This document shows, in pieces, positions 24,034 to 35,309 of a stretch of 64,000 bases of DNA. The stretch is taken from NCBI RefSeq assembly GCF_008831285.2, contig NC_045148.1, positions 23,913,878-23,977,877 of the forward strand, given 5' to 3'. Below the pieces are notes generated by a model. That model was not told the DNA's origin and searched no databases. It saw only the letters and a program-made list of their open reading frames with translations. Numbering within the stretch: the stretch's first letter is position 1; each line of letters begins with the position of its first letter. This DNA is from Nymphaea colorata (lineage: Eukaryota; Streptophyta; Magnoliopsida; Nymphaeales; Nymphaeaceae). Both the position numbers and the translations under genes were made by a program.

Positions 24034-25051
24034 TGTAAGTACCCCCAAATTTTCAAGTTTCATATACATCTAGCATTGTCACAATTATTTTTAACAATTT
24101 GGGGTGTCAAATAATTCATCGCTGTTCTGATCCAATTACCCTCCAATTTGGTTATCGACTATATTTTGGAACTCATCTAAATTTAAATCTAAACTTCCAA
24201 AGCCCTACCTCAATCTAGGCTGATAATTCATGTCAAATCTAGATCTAAGCCCAATCCAAAATCCCAAGTCAATATCCAAAAACCAAACCTTAGATCCAGA
24301 TCTGGATCCAAATTCCAACTTTAGATTAAAAAACAGATCAATAGATCCCAATCTGGATCTAAAACTGAGCTCTAGATCTAAAACTAAGCCTTAGATCAAA
24401 ATTCAAATTTTGAGATCCAAAATGGAACTTATATCTAAACCCAAACCCAAATCCAAATCCAAGACCCAAATCCCAAATCCTGCCCTAGATCCAAAAAGAA
24501 AGTTAAAAGTTCATAATTACACTCGAGAATCAAAATCGGGCCCAAACTAAGAAAATAGATTCAGAAAATCCATGCCCCAATCACTCAAATGTTCAAAATT
24601 GAGACCAAGAATCAATTATGAATTATCTCTTTCTCTTCTACTAGTTTTTCTCTTTATTTCTTTCCACTCACTTATAAATCTTTACTTCTCTCTCTTAATT
24701 TTCTCTTAAAATCTATTGTTCTTTTACTAGTTTTTCTCTGTCTATATTTTCTTTCTCTTAAAAATCTTTATCTCGCTCTCTCTACCTGTTTTGAAAAAGG
24801 TTTATCCTTCGCTTTATAAAATTAAACTTCTTTAGCAAGTACCACACCACATATAGGTTGAAGATGATGTTTGGGTGAATATGAAATGCATTGAGAATGA
24901 ACATAGCTTAAGACTAGTTAACCATCATAAAGGTGTCAGGAATGGCCAAGCCTCGTACCGAGGGGTTAGTCCCTTTTTTTCTCTTTTGAAAATAAAAATA
25001 ATTTTTGATACACTCCAAAAGCAAACCTAAATGAATTTTAGGACACAAACA
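24034..25051 (-). mobile_element. Solo-LTR-like element inside Copia pol, left arm
   Basis: Mirror of 62326-63345. On the minus strand it begins TGTTTGTGTCC and ends GGTACTTACA, flanked by 5-bp repeats AGGGT/AGGTT. Same family as the 4.0-kb element at 43565-47565. No open reading frames of note. Confidence 0.75.
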
Positions 25052-25200
25052 ACCCTATTTACACAAAAGCGATATCTGGCTGGGTGAGGGACACAAATTG
25101 CAATGCTCCCACAATACTTCAATATAAAGTATTATACTTAAACTTCAAACTGTGACCGGCAAATAATTTTATGAATGTGGCCATCGGCGTGCATTTTTGT
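25052..25200 (-). pseudogene. Copia reverse transcriptase remnant, left arm
   Basis: Minus-strand continuation of the same pol gene on the other side of the LTR-like insertion. It contains SIVGALQF and then PDIAF-like sequence, the conserved segment following the reverse transcriptase palm in Ty1/copia polyproteins. Confidence 0.7.
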
Positions 25201-25893
25201 ATGCTTGAAAAGATTAAAGATATTACTTCCTAGGAAATAGAATGAAGATTTTCCAGGTTTCACTTTTGCTTGTGGGGGAAGGGTCTTCTATTTAACTAAC
25301 AGAGTCATTTTGATCACTTTTAGTCCATGACACATGGTCTTTGTTAGAGGACCATTACATATTACATACTCAAATAACACAATGATACTCACAGCATGTA
25401 ATTCTCATCCTCCTCATTCAAAGGCTTTTCTTTTGATAACATTGGACATCAGTGCAAAACTTACTGGAATTGTTCACTTTTATTCATTCTTCTTGTTGTG
25501 CATTTTTTTGGTTGGTTTGAGAAATTGTGCTGAGGATATAGTACATCAAAATTTTAGAAAATGGAAAGGATTTATGTGAACTATGGTATAGTGGTGTCCT
25601 TACTTAGAATAAAGCACAAACTGTAAAAATGGACTAAGTTCCAAGCCTCTTTCACGTAACTTGCACTGGAAATGTGAGTTATTCTACAAGATTAGTCACT
25701 CAAATGCCTTAGGAATAGAACACCCAAGCATATTAAGCATATCTTTATTAAATCCTTTACGCAACTGTAATTGAGCAATGCAAGTGACAGCCTTCATGAA
25801 AGCAATCAAACTACATTTCCACCTCCAACTATTTTAGCCAATGGCTGGTCATGCCCCGGAATTAAATCTCATTGCATCTATGGATATATTTGA

Positions 25894-26268
25894 GTTATCC
25901 TTCTATCATTTTTGTCTTATGTTGTATCCTTCTCAGCCATACAACCACTTCTTCATGTCCATTCTCTCATTTGCAGACACATTTGAACATGACAAGCCTA
26001 TCTCCATTATCATTACCAGCAGCTCATTCATAGCAGCTGATCTTTCAGTTGGAGTAGTATTGCTTTCATTCAAATGATGGTTGTCAATGACATCTGAAAT
26101 TGCAACAGGAAATGCTTCAGTCACCCATTGCCTCAAACTAAAATCCCCATCAAACTGTTCATCAGCAGGCTTTCTTCCTGTAAACATCTCAAGGAGCAGA
26201 ATTCCGTAATTGTAGACATCGGCTTTGGCTGACACCTTTCCGACCATCCCAGATTCTAATTCAACCAC
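25894..26268 (-). pseudogene. Receptor kinase C-terminal fragment, left arm
   Basis: Mirror of 61107-61481. It encodes kinase subdomains IX to XI (GKVSAKADVYNYGILLLEM, FTGRKPADEQF, MEIGLSC) of an LRR-XII-type kinase. It differs from the right arm by one base: ATGAAGAAG here against ATGAAAGAAG there. That shifts the frame and ends the product about 13 residues early. The sequence before it lacks the activation segment, so both arms are dead copies. Confidence 0.8.
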
Positions 26269-26465
26269 TCAACAATATTAGACATGATTATCAAGCACAA
26301 TATAATTGGCTAATGCTAATCTATGACACAATTGCACTAATTGGTTTTGGGCAAGAGGCCTGGAAATTGATGGGCTTATGATCAATTGAACCTTCAATCC
26401 TGCCTTTCTCTTGTTGTATTCTCACATATACATCTAAAAAAGAATGCAAGATTATGATTTAGAAC

Positions 26466-26750
26466 TAGACGTTGTTATCGGGCTGGATCAGGTCTGGGTC
26501 CGAGCCCACCCGATAATGTATCAAGCCGGCCCGGGTCAGCCCAATGGGGGCCGATCCATCCTGATAACTTTCAAATATTAATTTATTTTATTAATATATA
26601 TATATATACTGTTATTTAAAGTATAATTTATATTCAAAAGAATTTAAATATTTTTTATATAACTGGGCAAGGACTGGGCTCAGATTTCGGACATCAGGCC
26701 GGCCCGAACCAAGTTCTTATCGGGCCGGGCTGGCCCAATGCCCAGGTCTA
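26466..26750 (+). mobile_element. hAT MITE, GGCC-word family, left arm
   Basis: Ends TAGACGTTG and CCAGGTCTA, flanked by perfect octamers TTTAGAAC. 285 bp. Both ends are made of GGCCCGG/CCGGGCC words and the middle is AT-rich. Mirror copy at 60624-60909. Confidence 0.9.
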
Positions 26751-26869
26751 TTTAGAACTGAAGTCCTATATATGTATGATACAAAAGTTCTCTTAAAAGA
26801 ATTCAAACATGTATCCATATTTTTTCTATGGGGCATGTGAGATTTGTTGAGTTTCATTAATTGTATGGT

Positions 26870-27593
26870 GCAGCGATTTCACAACTTAAAGGCCTAATCA
26901 AACTTATCTTCCTTCCAATTCTCGAGTGACCTATCTCAAGGTTCTCTTAAATGGCTCCTAAATCGAGTGAATTATTCAGTAGTGCGGATTGTTATCCAGT
27001 CTGAAGCCATTAGGTAGAAAGGTATTTACGATTAGGATTGTTTTATACAAGAAAGGAAAAAAGTTTATAACTTCTGTTTAAAAAAAGAAGATGAACTGAA
27101 GATTCTTGTCTGTTGAGGACATGCAAACAACATATGTACATGAGCCATACGAACTACGAATGCATTGTCCATGTAAAATAGTTTATCAATGACCATGTTT
27201 CATAACAAATTTTATTGATGTTTTAATCAATTAAATGGATTTCAATTTTATCAAAGTGCTTCCTGAATGTTTTTTGTCACATCAGGCCTGTCCATGAGTA
27301 TAAAAATTCAATCACGCAATTAATATGCTTCACATATATTTCTGATGCTCATATCTTGCTTCAAGCGAGTAATCAAACCTGGTGATTGGTCATAGAGATT
27401 ATAGATGATAATTAATCACTGAGTTGATCTGACCATCACATACAGATTCTAGTATTTGGATCCCTATGTTACTGGAATGACAAAAATCCAGCATCCGTAA
27501 GCTAAAGCACACAAAGAAGCAATTATTTCACATAAGACTCTAAAAATATCACAATCATATATACCTGTGGAAGATAAGTAGCTGATGCAAGCC
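26870..27593 (+). repeat. Repeat F tail, left arm
   Basis: 27170-27593 resembles 17450-17840 and, inverted, 39600-39960. Non-coding. The first 300 bp have no match apart from the right arm. Confidence 0.5.
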
Positions 27594-27924
27594 AATTAAG
27601 AAATTGGCATCGGATTCGGGTTTAAGAAATGAATCTGACTGGATCCTGATTCATATTTGGATGTACATATATATCCAACTGGATTCGGATTCAGATTCAG
27701 ATATGGATTGGATTTAAGTTTAAATAAAAATCTTATATTCAAATGCTCTTACATTTTGAAAATCAGCCAGATTGATTCAAAATTCGAATTCAGATTGTGA
27801 TATTGGATTTTAGATCCATTGTTTGTATTCGAATCAGAATCTCAATATGGATATGTTAATATCTAAAAAAAAACAGATATAGTTCAAGATGTATCCTATT
27901 TGAATCTGACACATTAACATCCCT
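27594..27924 (+). repeat. GATTC-word repeat with hAT-like end, left arm
   Basis: Ends CATTAACATCCCTA, i.e. TAGGGATGTTAATG inward. The interior has GGATTCAGATTCAGAT words. Mirror at 59450-59780. Confidence 0.65.
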
Positions 27925-28012
27925 ACTCCCAACTCCAATCCCAGGACTCTAGAAAGACAATAAATAACAAAAGATACAAACCCCTCAAATTATTCCCTAC
28001 TGGCCTGCAAGT

Positions 28013-28112
28013 NNNNNNNNNNNNNNNNNNNNNNNNNNNNNNNNNNNNNNNNNNNNNNNNNNNNNNNNNNNNNNNNNNNNNNNNNNNNNNNNNNNNNNNN
28101 NNNNNNNNNNNN
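28013..28112. other. Assembly gap, 100 N
   Basis: Exactly 100 N, the usual placeholder for a gap of unknown size. The left side ends inside the near-identical inverted repeat. Confidence 0.99.
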
Positions 28113-28605
28113 ACTATAGATGTAACAACAATTCAACTTATTTAAACTAACTTTAAGCGATCAAACTAATGAATAGATTCATTTATATCCATGTAAACTT
28201 GTGAGTTTCAATCATTTAAAATCATTCATCATAGATGTAATAACAAGTGAAACACATTAGATTGACTATAAGGGATCAAATGAATTACTTGAATCCCATT
28301 CATTTTCATACAAACTTGTGATTTCAATTCACTAAATCAATCAATATGGATGTAACAACAAGTTAAGCACATTCAATTAAGAACTAGATCTAGATTTGTC
28401 ATGAATTATCATCCCAGATTGAGGTAGGGCTTGGCTTGGAAGTTTAGATTTAAATTCAGATGAGTTCGAAAATATAGTGAATAACCAAATTAGAGAGTAA
28501 TTGGATCAGAACTGCGATAAATTGAAGTATTTAGACCCAGAATTGTCGAAAATAATTGTGAAAATGCTAGATATATACGAAACTTGAAAATTTTGGGTAA
28601 TTACA
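28113..28605 (+). mobile_element. Diverged copy of the solo-LTR-like element, truncated by gap
   Basis: From about 28380 it follows 63120-63345 and ends GGTAATTACA followed by AGGTT, the same insertion point as in the right arm. 28113-28380 has no match elsewhere and may be more of the LTR. Confidence 0.65.
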
Positions 28606-29162
28606 AGGTTCTGCCAATTTATTTTGGATCCTATGGAATATCAATGGGGATCTGTCAATAGAATGTTAGGATTCTTCAAAGCTACATTCACTATGGTCTA
28701 ATCTTCAAAGTTCAAACCATCCAAGAACAAAGAAGTTCATATACATGGCGATGCGAACGGAGCTGAATGCCCAAATGATCGATCGATGGTCAACATTTAT
28801 GCAGCCTTCTTGCGACCAAATCTTGTTGCAGAAAGTTCAAAAAAACAGCAAGTTGTTTCTCAATGTAGCATAGAGGCCGATCGAATGTCATGCAGTGGCC
28901 AACATAGCAGAAGATGCAACGTGGTAGACATATTTATAGTTGAACTTGGAATAAGAACAAAAAAACATAGCAGCCATTCCAACTTTTCATAATAGAAGGC
29001 AGCACATTAAAGTGGATGTTCATTTTGTTAGGACAAAGTTGCTCAAGGCACTATTGTTGTGAGACGAACATCATCCAAAGAACAGATTGCAGATGGGCTT
29101 ACAAAACCATTAAGCTCTCATGACTATCATGTTAATCAAAGCAAGGTTAACATAGGAGCATC
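28606..29162 (+). pseudogene. Copia pol C-terminal remnant, diverged copy
   Basis: Third copy of the pol remnant in the arms, and the one that extends furthest downstream. Visible pieces are GDANGAECPND, SSKKQQVVSQ and HFVR. After a frameshift come SSKEQIADGLTKPLS and a few more residues, the conserved end of Ty1/copia integrase-RT-RNase H polyproteins. A hAT MITE interrupts it at 29163. It lacks the first two-thirds of pol and has frameshifts, so it is inactive. Confidence 0.8.
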
Positions 29163-29358
29163 TAGGGGCTTATCCAAAAATTTTTCATGAGGGGGTCTGA
29201 ATTAAAGTTTCTAAATTTTAACTGGGACCAAAATACCATTTTCCAAAATTTTTATATAGAACAAGTGAATTTTTTTTAAATTTACATATAATTTTGGTTT
29301 TTTCAAAAAAATTGAAGTAGGGCAATGGCCCACGCAGGCCCCCCTTGTCCTGCCGCTA
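29163..29358 (+). mobile_element. hAT MITE with perfect 8-bp target duplication
   Basis: Element TAGGGGCTTATCC...GTCCTGCCGCTA flanked by GGAGCATC on both sides. 196 bp, same family as 14790-14945. The corresponding position in the left copy (near 22578) is empty. Confidence 0.9.
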
Positions 29359-29366
29359 GGAGCATC

Positions 29367-30330
29367 CATATGGGTCCAGCACCTAAGGGTTTGGTACCTT
29401 TTTCTTAGACAAAAATACCAAACTCGCTGCCCCAATGACTGCCATTTGAGAGAGAAAGTTGTGTGCGCAGTGCGCACGTTACATGGTAAACGATGGATGG
29501 ACATTTTGGTCATTTGTTAAAAAAAGAAATGTGAACTATAGTCTTTTTACTTTTTTCATTTCCATTTTTGTCTTTACGAAAGTTTTTTCAGTGTGAATTA
29601 AGGGTATTTTAGTCATCATCAACCAAACTTGCACATGAAAATTTGTGCACCAGTATGGCGCATATAACCAGTCAGCTATTTGATGCTTTCCTTCTCAGTT
29701 TAGATGGTATTATTTGTTCACTGCATGAAGTATTGTAGCATTTCTTGGACAATCCATGGCATGATGTATCTTCTTCTGTGACATACGGGATACTCAATTA
29801 CTCCATAGCAGGACGCCACCACAGTATTATGGATGCTTGATGATTTGAGCCAACTCTGGTTCACTCTTGACGTCTCTTAGTTAAACTCGGATCGAGCTCA
29901 ACTCATCTAATAAATGAGTCGTGTCTGGGTTAAAGTTAAGTAAATGAGTAGAGCTCAAGCTTGGCAAGCTCCATTTACATAAACTTGAGTAAGATCAAGA
30001 CCAATAAGATAAGGTGTAAAAGATAATTTGCAATATCATCACGACAATAAACAGCAACATCGGATTCCCCCCTTGCTAGCAAGTTCCAACTCTCAAATTC
30101 TAATCTGGCCGTTCCTACTCATGTTCAAATTGAATTTTCTTTTCTTCTTTTTTAAATATTGTCCGGCTAAGCTCCAGCCCAATTTTTGCCTGAGTTTAGT
30201 ATCTGCAGTTTGAGTTCGAGCTAGTCCACTCAATGCTTGTCTTGAGCGTTCGAGCCAAGTTCGATCTTGGCTTTTGAGACAAGAACAAATTAGAGCTGGC
30301 TCACCTTGGCTCGAACCTGCCATTCTTGGC
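29367..30330 (-). repeat. Old inverted duplication H, right part
   Basis: Inverse match to 21481-22600, diverged throughout and lacking the 193-bp hAT MITE found there. It includes GAGCTC-word sequence (29870-30000 and 30200-30310). Non-coding. Confidence 0.65.
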
Positions 30331-30926
30331 AGTGCCTTTGTTTTGAAAGGAAAAAAGTTGGTAAAAGTGACTTGTTTAAAGCGTCTTCAAGTTCGAATCT
30401 AATTAATGTTTAAAGACCACTAACAAACAGGGTCACGAGTGGAAGTTGCTTGGTTCCGAGGGTTTGTGCGAGCTTTACAATTTAAAAAATTAAGATTCTC
30501 TTCTTTTTAAACGTGGTGTACTTATATGGAAGAAGGTGTACTTGGATATCAATTTTTTAACTTTTATGAAGTGTATTTATGTGCTTGTAATGTGTTTGTC
30601 TCCAGTTTATATTTGCGCTCAAAATTTGACTGTACAGCATCATTTAGAATATATAATTAAGTACTTAGCCTTAGAGTCAGTGTTTCTACAATCTGTTTTA
30701 AAATCTTTATTTTGGTCGTGACTTTTTTTCTGGTCGAATTATAGTAATTACTTTTCATACTTAATTTAGATTATTAAGCTTACAAATAGGACTCATGATT
30801 TCAAAATTTATTGCACAATTTAATATGGCACCACTTCTTCTAGTTCAAAAATGCAGTTAGTATTTTTGTATGTGCCAATTGTAGCTGTGCATGATTAAAT
30901 TTAGACTAGGAGAAGGGTGAGCTTGA
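30331..30926. other. Unannotated DNA
   Basis: AT-rich, with short frames only and no recognised motif. Confidence 0.4.
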
Positions 30927-31849
30927 GGGGCTGTTCGGTAAAAGTAACACCAAGTTGTTGTTTCACTAACTTGCCCAATTGTTGCATGAATATACTCCAT
31001 TTTTTCAAGCAGATTTATGGGATAATAACAATGTATCATTGTTGAGTCCTAAAAAACAGAATCCAAAACATGTCAAGGGATTTTAGTAGTTGAAGGGACA
31101 GCTTGGCTTCCAACCTAGAACTTGCACTAACGATTTGGAAGTAGTGTTGACACGAGTCGAGCCGAGCCGAGCCCAAGTTTGGCCAGCTAGAGCTCGGCTT
31201 GACTCTTGGTTTGGTCAGCTTGAGGTCGGCTCAAACTCGAGTCGAGCTTTGCAATGGTAGCTCGAGCGTGACTCGACCAATTGTATTTGAGCTCGAGATT
31301 GACTCGACCGGCTTGTTTAACTCGATTAATTGCTTGTTCTAGTCTTCCATATGCTTCATGGAAAAGGGTGACATTGCTTCATGTATGAAATATGGAAGAA
31401 GACAGTAGTAGCAGAAGGTTGCTAAGGAAAAGGAACAATCATAAGTTACAAAAATCTAAAAAAAGAAAAAAAACAACCTTCAGCCTGAAGACCTAGAATT
31501 GGTTTCAGTCTCAAAAACACCTGGAGGTTTGGGTAAGAACCCTCGCTAAGAGCAAGGGGTTGAGAGAATACAGACCTTTTTGCTCAAGCGAGGGTTTGAG
31601 GGAGGACAAGCTCACTCGAAGAGGTTAGAGAGAAAACAGACATTCGGTGGGTTTCAGAAACCCTTCCTCATTTTGCTTGAATGACCAGTCGCTTCTCCTC
31701 ACTTTCTTCCTGAGCCATTCTCGTTTTCTTTTCCTGGTGGCTAGGTCTGATGACATTGTCCCAGCTCTTTTCTTTTCTTCTTCCTTATTCCATCTTTCCC
31801 CTTTCTCTCTCTTGCTGGTTCTGTGAGCCCTAGTTTCTACTGTTACTGA

Positions 31850-32008
31850 TCTCACCAGCGGGTTGATTTAATCGGAAACGGAACTTCGCAGGGCTCGGGG
31901 TCCTTTCTCGAAACCCTAGATTTTTCCACAACTGTCTCTCTCTCTTTCTCATAGTTAGGTAAGGTTTTCGATTATCGTTCTCCGTAGGACTTTTCTTGCA
32001 GGTTTCTT
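31850..32008 (+). pseudogene. Possible captured gene 5' region
   Basis: Includes GAAACCCTAGATTTTTCC, a CTCTCTCTCT leader-like tract and TTTTCTTGCAG, reminiscent of a plant 5' untranslated exon and splice acceptor. It may belong with the open frame at 33537-33745, from which the inner element now separates it. Tentative. Confidence 0.3.
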
Positions 32009-33343
32009 ACAGCCTGTTTGGTTGGAGGGAATGGGAAGGAAAGGGAGGGATTGAGCAATCCCTCCTCTGTTTGGTTGGCTAATTAGAAAGGAGCGAAAGG
32101 GAGGGAAAGGGGAAAAGTGTGTTTGGTTGGCAAGGGAGGGAAAGGAAAGGGAAGGAAAGGGAGCGACAGTGTAGTGTAAATGCAATCCCTCTCAAATCGG
32201 ACGGATTGGGAAGGAAAGGAAAAGGAGAAGGTAGCAAAAGTGTTGACTGCACACAATACCCCTTCAATGTTTTTTTTTTCAACAAAAAAAAGGAGGAGGA
32301 AGAGCCGAGGCCTCCTCCCCTACAGAGCGAGAAACAGGCCGCTCGTCCCTACCGGACCTCCTCCTCCTTTCTAAACACCCATTTTCTGATGGTACGTTCT
32401 TTTCTTCTTCTTCTTCTTCTTTGAGGCCTCCTCCCCGGCCTCTTCTTCTTCTTCTTCTTCTTTGTTTTCATTATTTATTTATTTTTTTGTGGCGACGAAG
32501 ACCGGACCTCCTCCCCATCCTGTCTCTCTTCTTCATGGCGATGGAGGCAGGTGGTCGCTGCCAAGAGGGCGGCCACCAGCTGCCCCTATTTCAGCAGCAG
32601 GGAGGGCCCGGTGGCCCTTTTTCTTCTCTGTCACCTGATTTTCATAAGGAGCATCAGCAGGTGGGGGAAGGAAGAAGCAATGGCATGAAGATGATGGTGA
32701 AGCTGGAGATGGCGATCATCCTCCACCACATGGTGCTCAACTTCCAATGGATGCCCTTTGAGCAGGATCACCCCATCGCCTTCCCCTTTGTCGAATTCCC
32801 CAAAGGCCTCCCCATTAGAGTCCACAAGCTTCCTGCCACCACAGTCGATTCGAATCCATGAGTGGGAATGGATTCATAAACAGCTACATCGTCTCTATCA
32901 ATCTCTCCATCTCACAGCGATGATTAGCTCTTTTTGAGAAAGCTGCACGGTTTCCTTTTTCACCCACACATACCTTGATTTTATCGCACTTGGAAAAGGA
33001 TCGGTCGCCTCCAACGGTCTCTTGTTTGAGTACCAATTGAGCTAGTTTGGGAGGTATTCTCGGTTTTATCTTGCCTAATGCCTACTCGAGAAACGCATCG
33101 CATTCTTAATTTTTTAAACATCTTGATTGGGGTATTATTGTAAAGAATTATAAATTATATCCTTTCCTTTCCTCTTTGTAGTCTATACAAATGTGATTTT
33201 AACCATTCCTTTCATTATTATCCAAACAAGCTTTTTAATCACCTCTTTCCTTTCCTTTCCATTCCATTCCTTTCCCTACCCTTTCTCTTCCCTTCCCTTC
33301 CCTCCCTTCCTTTCCCTCCCTTTCCCTCCAACCAAACATTGCG
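32009..33343. mobile_element. Inner Harbinger/Tourist-like element carrying a P450 fragment
   Basis: Both ends carry TGTTTGGTTGGAGGGAA followed by GGGAAGGAAAGGGAGG-type sequence in inverse orientation. TTA flanks each side (TTA|CAGCCTG on the left, CATTGCG|TTA on the right), the 3-bp duplication of PIF/Harbinger. The left end has two further internal TGTTTGGTTGG motifs (about 32070 and 32120), suggesting repeated or nested termini. No transposase is seen. Confidence 0.65.
32541..32861 (+). pseudogene. Cytochrome P450 C-terminal fragment (CYP90/CYP724-like)
   Basis: The frame encodes KLEMAIILHHMVLNFQW, then FPFVEFPKGLPIRV and a stop a few residues later. This is the post-heme helix and C-terminal strand of CYP85-clan P450s, closest in memory to the brassinosteroid enzymes CYP90B and CYP724B. 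The preceding ~45 residues (QEGGHQLPLFQQQGGPGG) resemble the low-complexity loop before the heme signature of that group. The heme-binding loop itself, with its invariant cysteine, is not readable: the positions hold HKEHQQVGEGRSNGMKMM, probably through compensating frameshifts. With no catalytic core it cannot be an enzyme. GC is far above its surroundings. It appears to be sequence captured by the surrounding transposon. Confidence 0.75.
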
Positions 33344-33536
33344 TTAGGGAAGTGTAGTTCAGAGAAGAGGGTTTTGATAGATTCTGATTTCAGCGCAGCA
33401 CGTCGTTTTGTTTTGAGACTGGGGATCACACATTGAGGGATTCAGGTAACGGATTTGGTTGGTCTGTGTTGGGGAGGAGTTCGGCGACGGGGAATTCTGT
33501 TTTTCTGTGTTCGCTTTGGCTCTTGAAGCTGAAGGA

Positions 33537-33745
33537 TGAACGATAAGGGCCAGATGATGAATCGAACCTATGGAGGGTGGCACGGCGGAGGTAGCAGTGG
33601 GACGAGCATGGCTGGTAGGTATCCACAGTCTGGCCGTGCAGGCTGGAAGTCGAAGAAGATGGATATGCGGTGGAAAGGGAGCGAGGGTGCTCCAGCAGCA
33701 CAACAACAGGGTGTTGTCGGTTACAACCCGCCGAGGCTTCAGTAA
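33537..33745 (+). pseudogene. Captured exon-like open frame, unknown
   Basis: An ATG-initiated frame of 69 codons, rich in Gly, Ser, Arg and Gln, ending VVGYNPPRLQ and a stop. It is preceded by a GC-rich leader-like stretch with TTCAG|GTAACGG (about 33444), an apparent splice donor. It lies between the inner element and the hAT right arm. I do not recognise the protein. It may be the first coding exon of a gene whose upstream part is 31850-32008. Confidence 0.35.
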
Positions 33746-34720
33746 TTGCAGACTCAGAACAGTCAGATAGCACGGTGATTCTACCCAAAGTGGAAGTTCC
33801 ACAGGTTTGCACCTAATTGCCTCTCTGGTCTCTCCCTGCCCGGTGACTCATGCTATCTTGGCAACCACAGGTTTGGCTGAACCCCTCACTCGACTGAAAC
33901 CCTTGCTCGAGCAGAGATCATTGGGTTTTTGAGACCCTCCCTCATTTGAGGGAGAGAGGGTTTTAGAAACCTTGTTTTCTTGAGGCAAAGGACTCCATCA
34001 TTCAGAGAATGCAGAAAATACTGATGAAAGGAATTTGCTGCAGTAGTGAAGGGCTCGATTTTCCTCCTTTGAAGGCGATGGCATTCGCTACTTTTGGGGC
34101 AGGCACCTCGCCCACCTGCTATTGCAGAGATGATGAGATGAACAGGTCCCTGCTATTCTAGGGAACACGGCGAACGGCAACCAGACAACCTCGATGGTGA
34201 CTGGGTACAATGAAGAGCAAGCAGTCCATGGAGATGGCGAGCAGGGGGGGATCGTTGCTAATAAAACACGTCAATGGAAAATGAAGAACGCTTACTGAGC
34301 AGAGGCCTTAGCTGCAGCGAACTGAGCAAATGACGATGGAAATATGGCATCGGAGGATGGAAGAGGAAGATCGTAAAGAGAGAAAAAAAATGAAAAATGA
34401 CAAATCAATGAGGAAAAGTAAAACGATAAATATCGGTTTCTCGTGCTAACGAGCCGAGTTGGATAAGCGAGCTTAAACAAACTCGAACTTGGCTCGATAA
34501 CATAAGCTGAATGACCAACTAAAGCCCGGCTCATTGAGTAGAAAAGCTAGCTCGAACACGAGTTTGAGCCGAGCTTTAACAAGCCGAGTTCAAGTTGCTT
34601 GGATTGTTCACCCTTATTTGGAAGGATATAGAACCTTGAATTATTGTTACAAGAATCTGCCTCAATTTTTTGGTAGATTCATGGGATGCTTATAAAGCGT
34701 CCCTACTGCCAAATAACCCC

Positions 34721-35309
34721 TAAAAGTTCCTTTAATTCATGTATCTCAACTTTTTAACCCAATCATGTAAATGACTAATTTCTCTATGACTTCACATTTT
34801 CTTGACTTTTTTTTGTAGTTTAGAGGCATAACTTAGTTTGACCAACATATTCATGTTGATACATCCCCCTTTCTAGAAGCAACTGATCATGTACCAAAAT
34901 CATTCCAAGAAACGTGCTTAAGAAAGAAAACACAACTAGAAAATTCTACCAGGCATAAATCCCAGCTTAATTCCCCATTTAATTATTTTCAAGAAATTGT
35001 AGCTTCCTTTAGGTCGACAAGATGTATAATCTCGAATTAATACAAAACAAAGTGATGCATAGACTCAAAGAAATTAGATGCACCACAAATGATAAATATC
35101 AAACATTTGAGCGTGAATAGAAAGTGGAAGTATCAAGATTAATCTTGCTTGCCTTTTGAAATTGTATATAGGCAAGGGTCGAACCAGAGTTGAAATACAA
35201 TTTTACATATTTTTTTATATTGGTTATTTCAAAAAATTTAAAATTTACATATTAAATTTTGGTTTTTTTAGATTTTCTAAACAAGAACACATAATAGAAA
35301 GTATTTTGA
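34721..35309. other. Unannotated DNA
   Basis: AT-rich; a decayed hAT-MITE-like stretch near 35165-35280 (compare 29230-29290). Nothing else. Confidence 0.35.

Larger units (their letters stand above)
23376..28012 (+). repeat. Near-identical inverted repeat, left arm
   Basis: Pairs with 59363-64000 in inverse orientation. Position pairs sum to 87374-87379 throughout, so only a few 1-base indels separate the arms. It stops exactly at the N gap here and at the window edge on the other side, so its true length is unknown. Contents: GGCC-word end, Copia pol remnant with nested LTR, kinase fragment, hAT MITE and repeat F tail. Confidence 0.95.
31142..34616. mobile_element. 3.5-kb non-autonomous hAT element with captured sequence
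   Basis: Begins TAGTGTTGACACGAG and ends, inward, TAAGGGTGAACAATC. It is flanked by perfect octamers TTTGGAAG (31134-31141 and 34617-34624). The subterminal 200 bp on each side are GAGCTC-word sequence. No transposase can be seen. Inner arms around 31480-31660 and 33880-33990 are roughly inverted (AACCCTCGCT/AGCGAGGGTT words). Between them lie GC-richer stretches resembling gene 5' regions and a further nested element. Confidence 0.8.
30927..34720. mobile_element. Outer Harbinger-like MITE, host of nested elements
   Basis: Left end GGGGCTGTTCGGTAAAAG; right end, inward, GGGGTTATTTGGCAGTAG. The flanking triplets are TGA and TAA, one mismatch from the TTA/TAA duplication of PIF/Harbinger. Without the nested hAT element it would be only about 310 bp, a normal MITE size. 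Confidence 0.6.

Noticed and set aside
32631-32825. 64-codon minus-strand frame over the P450 fragment
   Set aside because: Opposite-strand shadow; the plus strand carries the recognisable P450 motifs.
33359-33812. Two long overlapping minus-strand frames (128 and 147 codons)
   Set aside because: Pro/Ser/Thr-rich shadow of the GC-rich captured segment; no recognisable family. The plus-strand ATG with leader-like sequence is more plausible.
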